Position numbers and translations under genes: made by a program | In this document: piece after piece, positions 1 through 10,197 of the stretch | Numbering within the stretch: position 1 is the first letter of the stretch | Layout of the letters: each line of letters begins with the position of its first letter | The notes under the pieces: generated by a model | Told to the model about the DNA's origin: nothing | Database searches by the model: none | The model's input: the letters and a program-made list of their open reading frames with translations, nothing else | From: Neoscytalidium dimidiatum | Taxonomy: Eukaryota; Ascomycota; Dothideomycetes; Botryosphaeriales; Botryosphaeriaceae | Length of the DNA: 64,000 nucleotides | Direction of reading: 5' to 3' | NCBI GenBank assembly: GCA_037367355.1 | Contig: CM074699.1 | Span: 2,356,001 to 2,420,000, forward strand

Positions 1-1
1 G

Positions 2-88
2 ATCACCAATCCTCGTCTGCATGACCGCAACTCCTTCACCACGCGCTTGAAGAACGCGTATGGTCCCAACGTTACAGCTGACGGATAA
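2..88 (+). CDS. Possible 3' end of a gene cut by the window edge
   Basis: An open frame enters from the left edge and runs 28 codons to a TAA at 86-88. The conceptual peptide ends NAYGPNVTADG. Composition is protein-like, but with so little sequence this could be a chance open frame. No family recognised and the start is outside the window. Confidence 0.3.
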   Translation: MTNPRLHDRNSFTTRLKNAYGPNVTADG

Positions 89-346
89 TTGTCCTCATTC
101 ATATCGCCGACAGCGCTGCTAAAGTGAAGTACACTCCGGGGTTAGACAGAAACGCCCGTGCGGTCAATCGAGACGCTCGTCATCGACGTCATCAAATTCC
201 GAGACCATCGACGCCATATTCCCATATCGAATCGCCATCTCCATTGATGATGCCATCTCTCTCAATTGCCAATCTTACATGTGCCACCCTCCGTGCTGGG
301 TTCATTTGTTTCACCGTTGTTGTTGAGGCTCGCCGTTCGTGGACGT

Positions 347-734
347 TTATTTCGTTCCGGACGCACCATTAGTGCCACTTGCGGCTGTGGCAGGACCACG
401 AGTAAAGCTGTGACGTGATGATTAGTATGAGGGATGGGTTTATGGCGCACACAGGCTCATACTCGTTCCACAGCTTGCCAAGGAAGCCGGGTGCAGGCCG
501 CTGTTCAGAGAAGCTGGCACGGGCGGCCGATGCACGCTCGTTGGTAGTATCACGCTTAGCCGCCTGCAGAGCGGCGAACCGCTCGGTAGCAGAAGACTGA
601 AGGGGCAATGCCATGTCAGCATTATTGTTCCTCGTTGGAGGTACGACCATTGGAATTGTGAAAGCATTGATAGTAATGACCGAGGTGTAACTCACACGGC
701 GGCGGCTGGTTGCGGAGTTTCCGTTGTCGGCCAT
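347..734 (-). CDS. Small conidiation-specific-protein-like (Con-8-like) protein
   Basis: Three exons (696-734, 463-596, 347-407) give a 77-aa protein. Both introns are GT-AG, and the second has a CTAATC branch site close to its CACAG acceptor. The protein is small, basic and probably disordered: a short N-terminal stretch ending in RRR, a central ERFAALQAAKR segment, a SFSEQRPAPG segment, then a conserved-looking GFLGKLWNDFTRGP block and a Gly/Ser/Thr tail. I recall this layout from small fungal proteins annotated as conidiation-specific protein 8, which are induced in sporulating or stressed mycelium and have no known activity. That name is from memory and is the uncertain part. The exon model is well supported, because all three pieces join in frame without a stop. 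No membrane segment or signal peptide. Confidence 0.7.
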
Positions 735-1414
735 GTCAACTTGCTTGTCGCGGGTTCGAAAGTAGTCTTAAGAATCGAGTGCGGTCGCAAGAACGTATTG
801 AATGTATTCAGATTGCAGAACCCGAATGAGTCTGGCAAACAGAAGTACGGAGGGAGGCAGGCGCCTCTATTAATATGTCCCCCTCCCAGCGGCATGCACG
901 CCAGAGGACAGCACGCCACGCACCTAGCTCCCCTCCCTTACTCATCCAAGTCCACGTCCACCAACAAGCCACGCGAGCAGGCGACGCCGATGACAGTCTC
1001 CTGATGATGATGAACACATTACCCCGCCGCCTGGGACGCACCAAGCCAGCGCTGGCTTCATGCACGCAACAGGCCAGCCCGAAACCCAAAACACACGCCG
1101 GACCAACCGCCGCCAGAGCAAAGCTTCCGCGCAGCCCAGCCACACGTAACTTTGCTAAAACCCCCGTGCATAACTGTCCGCCGTTCCAGGGCTGCCAAAT
1201 CACAGCGCTGCCATATGTGCTTGGTTGAGCTTGCGCATGGGTCCCTGGCATGAGCTCCCCGCTCGATGCCCTGGCCCGCTGCACTTCCGCCGATGATCGC
1301 CCGCTTCCATGATTGGCGTGCTACGTCGTTAGTAGCAATGGCTGCCTTTTGGGCTGACGCTCGCCTGAGCGCGAGCTGACCCGCTTGCTGCAGGCAGAGG
1401 AGTTCTCGTCTCAA

Positions 1415-1452
1415 GCACCAGCACCAGCACCAGCGCCAGCGTCAGCGCCAGC
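1415..1452. repeat. ACCAGC/GCCAGC microsatellite
   Basis: Imperfect hexamer tandem array of ACCAGC giving way to GCCAGC and GTCAGC variants, in intergenic DNA. Confidence 0.8.
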
Positions 1453-2974
1453 TCCCAGCTCCGGCTCCGGCTCGTGCGAGCTAGCTAGCTTGTGCTCCAA
1501 CTCTAGACCACCATCCGCGTCGGTCCTATACACGGCACGAAAGAGCCACCCAGATCCGCACAGAGTTCGAATTCGAATCAGCTTGATTGCTAATTCGGAC
1601 CAGTCCGGGAAGCGATGAGCGAGGGCATTACCAAGCGCTCCAGCCGGCGATACGTCGTCCACGCGCCAGCACACAGGAGCCAGGTGCCAGCCGCCAACCG
1701 CCAACCGCCAGCCATGCCGGTCTGTCTAGAGTACGGAGCGCGGAAGGCAGAGGAAAGGCAGAGGATCGTCGGCCCCTCGATCAGGCTAACGCTCCCACTA
1801 GCAGCCAAGACCCTGGCTGAGCGAGAGACGCCATTGGTGACAGCCCGCTGGCGCACCCGCTTCGCCAGTGCCGGCGCGGCGCTGCCTCCCCCCAAGTCCC
1901 AAGTGGAGCGCGGACGGAGCTGCCATCCAGACTTTGCCAGTGCTCTATGCTTCTCATTCCGTTCCGTGTACCGCTCTTTCTGTCGCATGCCGTTTATCAC
2001 CTCCTTCGTAAGTGGCTTGTTGCTTGCCTTCCACTCCGCGACGCGAGCTGTACACCACTGTCAATCACTCGCCTCCCACCGCCCTACTCCCCCACGCTTC
2101 CATTCACACTTCCACACGGACCTTTTCGGATGCTTCGCAGCTGGGCAGGCAGCAGCGCTAGACAACCCAAACTCGCGACACCGGAAGGTACAAAACAAGA
2201 ATAGAGGAGAAAAGCTTAAGCCCACCCGCGCTTCGTAACTGCGTACACTGCCTGTACGTACCTGATCCATGTTCGGTTCCCCGCATTTTTTTTTTTTTTT
2301 CAATGTGCGTGCTCTAGATACGCCGCTCATCAGCCAACCAACTCACCAGCCAACCAAATGACGCACGAATCAGCAAAAGCCCCGTTTCGTGGGTCAACCA
2401 AAGTACGCATGCCCTGCCAAGCCTCCCTCAAAGAAGGAAACAATATGCGAACGAGAAGCCCACTCCCGTACACGCGGGCATTGGCATGCACGAACTATTG
2501 CAGGGGATGAGGCTTGAGGGTGGCTTCCTTCCCCGCCTTCCGACAGAAAACCCCCCCCGCCCCGCGGGAGAAAAAGAGAGGAAGAGAAGTGGGCACGCGA
2601 CCGACACGCGCTTCAGATACGGGCCGTGTACAGTAGTCCCGTCGATTGATCGAACTCCTCGCCGGCCAATCCGCTTGTTCCGCGTTCGCTAGTGGAGCCT
2701 CTCCGCTGCTGGTTAAATGCAAAAATCCGCATGCAGGGACCTCTGGCGTGCGATAGATTGCCTTCTGGACTTCACAGTCGTTTCGTTGAGTGGCTCCGCT
2801 CCCGGACTAGTAAGCTTTGCAGCAGTGCGAAAACAATTGTTTAATTCTGCAATGTTGGGCGCGTTGAGATCCAAAGCCGGTTCTAAAAGTATCACAACTG
2901 GTAAATCATTGTGGTCGAGTGATACCACCTCTTATCCACCAATGAGGAACCGCTGCCACTCCATCACATAGGGT

Positions 2975-3045
2975 GCTGAAGCAGTCGTCCGGAGGTGGAT
3001 GTACGAAAAACTGGGGACACTCACGTCCGGATGACTGCTTCAACT
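2975..3045. repeat. Imperfect inverted repeat (hairpin)
   Basis: The 19-base arm at 2975-2993 is the reverse complement of 3027-3045 with two mismatches, separated by 33 bases. The right arm overlaps a segment that recurs near 50288-50325, so this may be a fragment of a dispersed element rather than a local hairpin. Confidence 0.75.
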
Positions 3046-3544
3046 CCGTATACCTAGATACCCACAGTTGCCAAGTGCCGTGGCCACGCTTTGAACCAGA
3101 CCTCGTATCAGCCATCTGATGGATCTTAGATGGAGAATTGTGCGGATAGGAGCAGGCAACACATTGGATCAAGGCCCACCTAGTGCACGTTCATATCATC
3201 AGCGTAGTCTATCTTGAAAATGTCTGAACGTCTCATACGCGTCAAAAAGATATGAATCCCAAGCTTGGCTGAGGATGAAAGACTATAGGAACCGTAACAG
3301 AGGGGAAAGTCCGTCCGCTCGTCGGACGTGGAGGGCGACGATCTGTGGGGCCGCCATACGTCATCATCTGCATTCCACATGCGACCCCCACGACCATTCC
3401 CATCCCTCCCCTCATCCCTCGCTTTGCGTGCGCGCAAACGGTCACGAAGCCACCCAGGAACATTCCAGATCCACTGGCTTCCATATCGAGCTAAACCAAG
3501 AGTTCTATCGCCTGTGACCTGCGCCCATCCACCGTAGTCGCCTC

Positions 3545-6500
3545 TCATTTGACGATCCTGCACACCAGGTCCTGTGCGTCCACTGAGTCGCCTTCCTTGA
3601 CGCCCAGCGAGCCAATCTTGCCCGAGTGCGGTGCCGAGATAACCATTTCCTAGATCCACTATCAGCGACTCATTCCGCCAGGAAGTCAATGTGATCCTCG
3701 CTTCATCACTTACCATCTTCATCGCGCTGAGCACAGCAATAGGATCGCCCTTCTTGACGTCTGAGCCGTCGTGCACACGCACCTCCACCACGACACCAGC
3801 CATGGGCGAACCGACTTGGCTGCTGTCGCTGCTGTCCGCCTTGGGTCTGCTGGTGTTCTCGATTGCTGCGTGCTTGTCGTCCACCGTGACTTGCCTAACT
3901 TCGCCGTTCATCTCGTAGAAGACCTCGCGCTGGCCCGTCTGCTCTGACAGCGGTCCGACTGCGAGGAGCTTGAGGATAAGCACCTTGCCCTTCTCGAGCT
4001 CCACATGGAATTCTTCGCCGATTTCGGGCCGCGACAGGAAGAAGCGAGTCGGCAGTACCGACAAATCGCTGTACTTCTGCTGGAACTTCTTGAAATCCTC
4101 GAATACCTTGGGATACATGACGTAGCTGGCAACATCCGTCTCGGTCGCCCCGCCAAACTTCTCCTTCAGCTCCTTACGAATCTTTTCGAAGTTGATGGGT
4201 TCCAGGTACAAGCCCGGACGCTTGTCCATCTTGCGGCGGCCACGCAGAGCTTGCGTGCGCAGCGGCTCAGGAAAGCCACCGTAGGGCTGGCCCATGAGAC
4301 CCTCGAAGAACTCCAGCACAGAGCTGGGGAAATCGAGCTGCTCAGCCTTATTCAGAACATCATCGTAGCTGAGGTTGTTCGAAACCATGAACTGAGCCAG
4401 ATCGCCAACGACCTTGGAAGTTGGAGTGACCTTGACGATATCACCCAAGATGTCGTTGGCCTCCTCGTAGGCCTTCTTGGTTTGCGCCCACTTCTCACCC
4501 AGGCCTTGCTGGGAAGCCTGGAAGATGAGGTTGGTGAGCTGGCCACCAGGGATCTCGTGTTCGTAGACCTCAGGGTCCGGGCCAGTGAGGCCTGCCTCGA
4601 AAGGCGAGTAAAGCAGACGGAGCTGCGCCCAGTAAGCATCAAGATGGCGAATGACGTGGCTGTCGAGGCCAGGGTCGTGAGGGCCGCCCTCAAGCGATGC
4701 AAGGATGGCACCAATGCTAGGCTGCGAAGTCATGCCCGACAAGCTGTCAATAGCCGCATCTACCGCGTCGGCACCAGCCTGAGCGCATGCGACCATCGAT
4801 GCCACACCAGTACCCGCCGAGTCGTGAGTGTGGACATGAATGGGAAGATCAGGGTATTTCTCCCTGATGGCACCAACGAGCATGGTCGCAGCCCTGGGCT
4901 TCAAGACACCCGCCATATCCTTAATACCGAGCACGTGCGCCCCCATCTTGACGATTTTGTCCGCGAGGTCCATGTAGTAGTCGAAGGTGTACTTCTTCTT
5001 CTTGGGGTTCTGTTCAGAATGTGTTAGCGTTTGCTCTGTTGTCATGTTGTCGTCAATGTAAATTTGTGTTGCAAGGTAAGAAATCAGTTTTTGCTGGGTA
5101 GTGCTGGCATGATCGTAGAGACTGCAATAGTAGAAATAGCAAAATAGGACAGCGTCCAACAGTATCTCGATGTGGGGAGATTTTAGACCGTCGACCCTGG
5201 GTCTAGAGGCTTTTGGCTGGCTTTGGTGGCATGTTTCTTGCTTGTAAGGTGATTGTTGAGCTTTTGCTTGGTGGTGCCAGTATAGTCGCAAAGACCGCAA
5301 TAGTATCTCCGACAGACACGATTGGCAGAATGTAAGGTCTGCTTCGCGGGATCCTTAACGACATTGGTGACGCCGGCAGCCTTGTCGATATGCTTCTTCA
5401 GGGTGTAATGGTAGTTCAGTTGATTTCTCGCTCCGAAACTGACATTGCAAATTTTGCAAGCCCACTTGCGCAAAGCCATGTTCTTGTCTCTTGTTCTCTT
5501 CGCACTCGCTGCTGTCCTCTCTGGGCTACGTGTTGCAGCGTCCCTCCTGGAGTTCTTCAGTTTCCTCTCGGCATCAATGACCTCGCTTTGCTCAAGGGAC
5601 AGGCTGTCGAGAGTCCCTGGGATGCCATCTTTGAGAACGTTGTGATTGCAACAGCCATCGTATTCCATTTTTCTCGAGATCCCAGGAGCAAAGATGAGGC
5701 AGTTTGTAATCTGTGGTACGAGACACCATGGCCCACAGCATGATGGAAAAGGTAGCCTCAAGGAGAAGAATGAGGGCACGCAATGGGAGCTGCTTCAAAC
5801 CAGTTCGAAGGGGCATCTAGCAGAGGAGTCCTTTGTGCGTCACAAAGTAGCCGTCGTCCAAGGCGAGCTTGACAAACTGAGGCAGATTTCTGCCTTTATC
5901 ATACTGCTTGAACCGGGTCGCTAGACCGTACACTGCTTCGACACTCGATCCGATGTAAATCTTAGATCGCCAACCAGACTTCTCGAGCAAAGCCAGGTAG
6001 ACGCCTCAGAGCTTCTTGCCGTCTGTTGGCAAGGTCTTGTAACAGGCAATGGTCGGAGGAGATGGATATTGGACGACGTCTAATAGGCCAGGAGCGAAGG
6101 CGAGAAGCGAATCGGAGAAGAGTTGTAGAAGCACGGCTTGAGAAGGGAGTACCGTGACGTAAGCGGGATTTTGCTGGCTGGTAGGAGTGAGAGTAAGAAA
6201 CTTCCGGCTATGCAACAGTATGAAATTGAGTGTATCGGATTCCGTGGAAGACATCTTGGCCGCGAATTGCGCTGTTGTTGTGTCGACAGAGTGATCTCGA
6301 GAGGCAGAGAACGCCCATGACTGAAGGCTGCCTGGAGGCAGCAGCTCCTCTGAGGAAAGTGTATGCTATGATGGGTGCGTTGAGGTTGTAGTCTAGGAAA
6401 GCGCAGGCCGGGAAGGCCCACGCCGGGAAGGCGCCGGCCAGGAAGGTGTAGACTAGGAACGCCAACACCACCACCAGCTGTTGAAAGTCGGATAAAAAAA

Positions 6501-9096
6501 TGAAAAGGAAAATGGAAAAGCAATAAAAGTGTACACCTACCAAAAAGTCCCCTGAATAGCAAAACGTACCCTCAGCGACACCACCGGCCTTCAGCACGGC
6601 CTTGATGCCGACCTCCAGCTGTTCGACATCGTTCAGGGCGTCGAAGACACGGAAAATATCAACACCATTCTTCTTAGCTTGCTCGACAAAGTGATCGATG
6701 GCGTTATCCGGCAGCGAAGAGTAAGCTACACCATTGGCGCCTCTGAGGAGCATCTGGAACGGGATGTTGGGTACCAGCTTCCTCATCTGCCTCAGCCTAT
6801 CCCAAGGATCCTCGTAGAGGAAGCGCATAGCCACATCGAAAGTAGCTCCGCCCCAGCACTCAAGCGCCCAGGCATTGGCGTACGCATGGCTAGTCTCCTT
6901 GGCGACATTGAGCATGTCGACGGTCCTAACCCTTGTGGCAAGAAGAGACTGATGGGCGTCACGCCAAGTGGTGTCCATGATTAGACACCCCTTGTTTGCG
7001 CGAACTGCCTTGGCGAAGCCCTCCGGGCCCTTCTCCAGGATAACGTTCCTCCAGCCTTGCTGACACGGCAGAGAGGCATCGAGGGTTTTACCCTCACCAG
7101 TCTTGAGTTCAGGAATCTTGATCTCTCCCTTGAACTTAGGCTCGCCGATCTGACCCTTGATCTGGCTGCCGTTGACAGCAAGATCGCCGAGATAGGACAG
7201 GAGTTTCTGGGCACGGTTCTGACTGCCAACGAGAGCGAAGAGCTCGGGAGTGTCATCGATGAACGTGGTCCAGCACGTTCCCTCGATAAATACAGGGTGG
7301 GTAAGCAGCGAAGCCAGGAAGGGAATGTTGGTCTTCACACCACGGATGCGGAACTCCACCAGTGCACGGAGCATCTTTCTCCTTGCAATTTCGTAAGTAG
7401 ACCCATGGCAAGTGCACTTGACCAGCATTGAGTCATAGTGAGGAGTGATAACGGCGCCAGCAAAGCCATTGCCACCATCCAGGCGTACTCCGTTACCGCC
7501 TGCAGAGCGGTAGACCTCTATCTTCCCGGTGTCCGGAGAGAAGCCTTTCGCCGGGTCCTCGGTGGTGATACGGCACTGAATGGCGAAGCCGCGGGTCGAG
7601 ATCCGGTCTTGGGTCAGACCAAGTTGGGCAAGAGTAGCGCCGGCGGCAATCTGGATTTGGGCAGCGACGATATCGATTCCGGTAATTTCTTCGGTGATGG
7701 TGTGCTCGACTTGGCTGTTTCGGAGTCAGCAGCTGCCTAAAACGGTAGTCCCAAGCTCCTGTTTCACTTACATTCTAGGATTGATCTCAATGAAGTAGTA
7801 TCTGTTTTGTTGATCAACCAGGAACTCCGCTGTTCCCGCGTTGCGATAGTTGACCGACTTGGCGAGCTTAACGGCATCCGCCAGAATCGCGTCGCGGGTC
7901 TCCTGCGGCAGATCCTTTGCAGGCGCAATTTCAACGACCTTCTGGTGACGACGTTGGACGGAGCAGTCGCGCTCGAATAAGTGCACCACGTTTCCGTGGT
8001 TGTCGCCGAGGAGCTGGACCTCAATGTGCTTGGGCTTATCGAGGAAGCGCTCGACAAAGACGGTGCCATTGCCAAAGGCAGACTTGGCCTCGGAGGTGGC
8101 ACGCTCGAATGAGTCCTTTAGACTCTCCTGATCGCGGACCACTCTCATACCACGACCACCACCGCCAAAGGCGGCTTTGATGATGATAGGAAAGCCATAC
8201 TGGTCGGTGAAAGCCTTGACCTCTTCGTACCTCTCGACAGGATCTGGTGTTCCGGGCACGACGGGGACGTTGCACTTGATAGCTAGCCTGCGGGCTGAGA
8301 CCTTGTCTCCGAGGGCGTCGATGGTGCTGGGAGTGGGTCCGACGAACTGGAGTAGGCAAAGATGTTAGCAATCATCTTGCACAACGACGCGACGCGCATC
8401 GCTGCATGTGAGACGGTTCCACAATTATGTAGCTGTTGGGGAGCTTGGCAGCCCGCCGAGAACCGTGCTGTCTCGTCCGCAGCGCCGGCGGCAGAAATAC
8501 GTCCCGCGGCGCTAGCGTGGTGGAGAGCGTGCTTTTTTTTTTTTTTCCAGTCATAAGGCAGGGCGGGCGGATTTTGCCAACACGGCGAAATTGGTCAACT
8601 TACAATCAACCCAGCCTTCTCAACGTTGCGAGCGAACTCGGCGTTCTCAGACAGAAAGCCATAGCCTGGGTGGATCATGTTGACATCGTGCTGCAGCGCA
8701 ATCTTGATGATCTCGTCGCCGGCCAGATAGGCGCCGACGGGCGTGTACTGCCCCCGCTTGCCGATGACGTAGGCCTCGTCGGCCTTCTGCCTGTGCATGC
8801 TGAGCCGGTCCTCGTAGCTGTAGACAGCGACTGTGTGCAGCGACAGCTCGTGTGCGGTACGGAAAATACGAATGGGGATTTCTCCTCTGTTTGCAACTGA
8901 CCGGTCGTCAGCTCTCCTGCGGGCGCCGGCTGCGCAGTAGGCGGGGCTTACCCAGAATCTTCTTCAGCTGCATGATGGAACTGTTAGCGCGCAGTCGCTG
9001 GTGCACCGAGTTGCGCTTGTCAATGTGGTCATCCTCGGAGTCTTCGATGGCCACGGCGGCCTGGCTGACGGTCTTGTCGACCATGAGGTCCGTCAT
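3545..9096 (-). CDS. pyc: Pyruvate carboxylase
   Basis: Cytosolic biotin enzyme that carboxylates pyruvate to oxaloacetate, using ATP and bicarbonate, to refill the TCA cycle and feed gluconeogenesis. Six exons: 8952-9096, 8604-8896, 8346-7772, 7714-6541, 5009-3714, 3649-3545. They sum to 1,195 aa, the normal fungal length. Visible landmarks: [14 protein letters not shown] near residue 46-60; the ATP-grasp glycine loop GGGGRGMR near 207-214; FIEINPRIQVEH across intron 3; the carboxyltransferase start [10 protein letters not shown] near 584; and the biotin site AMKM with the acceptor lysine at about 1160. Introns 1, 3 and 5 are 55-64 nt and intron 2 is 257 nt. Intron 4 (5010-6540) is 1,531 nt, splits GDFL from NPKKKKY in the carboxyltransferase domain, and contains a nuclease/zinc-finger pseudogene. 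The ATG at 9094-9096 is the first in frame. Confidence 0.97.
5050..5135 (-). repeat. Decayed extra copy of the second C2H2 finger
   Basis: Read on the minus strand, this stretch aligns without gaps to the second finger of the neighbouring pseudogene: [16 protein letters not shown] against [19 protein letters not shown] identity looks like roughly 70 percent by eye. The first zinc cysteine remains; the second cysteine and both histidines read tyrosine. It lies after the pseudogene stop and about 40-50 bases upstream of the intron acceptor. Confidence 0.75.
5183..6254 (-). pseudogene. GIY-YIG nuclease-like / C2H2 zinc-finger pseudogene inside a pyc intron
   Basis: Lies wholly within intron 4 of pyruvate carboxylase, on the same strand. 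From an ATG at 6252-6254 it reads a short N-terminal region, then a GIY-YIG-like domain: GVYLALLEK, ten or so residues, KIYIGSS, then a conserved-looking arginine ([10 protein letters not shown]), [13 protein letters not shown], and a glutamate in LLLEATF. Two C2H2 fingers follow, both with spacing CX2CX12HX5H (CKIC...H...H and CGLC...H...H). It is broken by an in-frame TGA at 6006-6008, a TAG at 5817-5819 and a frameshift at the five-base A run at 5668-5672. Both stops sit where tryptophan codons would be one G-to-A change away (inference). I recall uncharacterised fungal proteins pairing these domains, but could not search. Function unknown; a nuclease or selfish role is inference only. Confidence 0.8.
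6388..6462. repeat. Five-unit 15-bp minisatellite in pyc intron 4
   Basis: Five adjacent 15-base units. The outer two share gtagNctaggaaNgc and the inner three are GC-rich variants carrying a ggaagg-type core. On the minus strand it is open and would encode related pentapeptides ([25 protein letters not shown]). Confidence 0.75.
8533..8546. repeat. Poly-T run in pyc intron 2
   Basis: Fourteen consecutive T on the plus strand, so poly-A in the transcript, within the 257-nt second intron of the carboxylase gene. Confidence 0.9.
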
Positions 9097-10197
9097 GGCG
9101 GGCGGGATTGCGGCGTGGGAGGGGGAAGGAATCAATGTTACGACGTAAGGCTAATGAATGGCACAGTGAGGAAGCTCGAGGTGTTGGAAGAGAGGCACGG
9201 AGAAATGGAGGAGGGCGGGCTGCAGAGCTTGTTCAGCGGAGGGGTGGTGCCCTTTTGAACACCTGCCAGTAGCTCCCCCCAGGTGGGCTGAAGCTAAGGC
9301 CAATAGCCTGCAGCACAGCTGCTGCACGCATCGGCGATAGCCCCAGACGACAAGCACATGATGAAACACATCTGCTAAGGGAAACCAGCCGCCCGCGCTC
9401 GCTGCACTTTGACCCGCGCCGTTGATAACGCGCGGCGTAATGCTGTTGCTGGTCTTTGTTTACAGGTCGCCAGCATGCATTCGCCCGGTGCTCCGCTTTC
9501 CCTCGGCTGAGGAGTCATCGCGGGGCTGGCTCGGGCGGTCGGGCAGTTGCGTTGTCATCCCAGTGCAGATCGCTGAAGGGCACGCAGCTGCGATGGCGGA
9601 GATGCGGCGGAGGCATGCTATCTCGGCGACGGCGTTGCTAATATCGACCACCACATTCGCCTCTACAGCCAGCCGCCGGCCATGCCAATGCGTCGTTAAA
9701 TTTTCTGCCATGGCCCAGTCGATGCCCAGCCTGCTTCACCTGCCGCCCACGCTTCACACCATTGGTGCGCCCCCCAAACTCCCTCGAGCAGCTCGATCGC
9801 ACATCAGGGTCCCACCGTTTCACTGGACTTGCGGACCGCCTTGGCACAGCTCAACGCTTGCTGCTGAGGCCTCCTGACGCATCGGAGCCCCGGCCTCCCG
9901 CTTGATAGCACAGTAGAAGAAGCAAATGCAATTCGAAGATCCCCACCCGGGACCGAAATTAGAATACAGGCTAAGATCTTTTCGCACCAATGCAGAAACC
10001 ACTCCGTCCCTCGTCATCGTTCATCAATACAACGTGGCCTGTCCCTGTACCGAAGCCAGAACCCAAAGCCGGTGCTAAGAGAACTATGCCCACCCGGGCC
10101 TTGAAACGGTCCGCCGCTCGCATGCAACCCCTTCGTAGTCCCAAATAACCCATTAAAAGAAGAACATTTCGTAGCTACCAAGAACCGGTCAAGCAGC
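9097..10197. other. Intergenic: pyc promoter side and clathrin 3' side
   Basis: About 1.1 kb between the carboxylase start and the clathrin stop; both genes are on the minus strand. No gene or clear regulatory motif recognised. Short GC-rich open frames on both strands overlap one another and look like chance. Confidence 0.6.

Larger units (their letters stand above)
735..3544. other. Intergenic region, no gene recognised
   Basis: Sits between the carboxylase 3' end and the start of the 77-aa gene. Contains an ACCAGC-type microsatellite (about 1415-1452), a 15-base T run (2286-2300) and an imperfect hairpin repeat (2975-3045), all listed separately. Short open frames on both strands look like chance. 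The first 350 bases or so beyond 3544 are presumably carboxylase 3' UTR. Confidence 0.6.

Noticed and set aside
740..780. gcgggttcgaaa resembling a tRNA T-arm
   Set aside because: No matching acceptor, D or anticodon stems could be folded around it.
4005..5027. 340-codon plus frame opposite pyruvate carboxylase
   Set aside because: Shadow of the carboxyltransferase exon; the minus strand matches a known enzyme throughout.
6388..6462. Minisatellite considered as a CRISPR-like array
   Set aside because: Units are directly adjacent with no spacers and the genome is eukaryotic.
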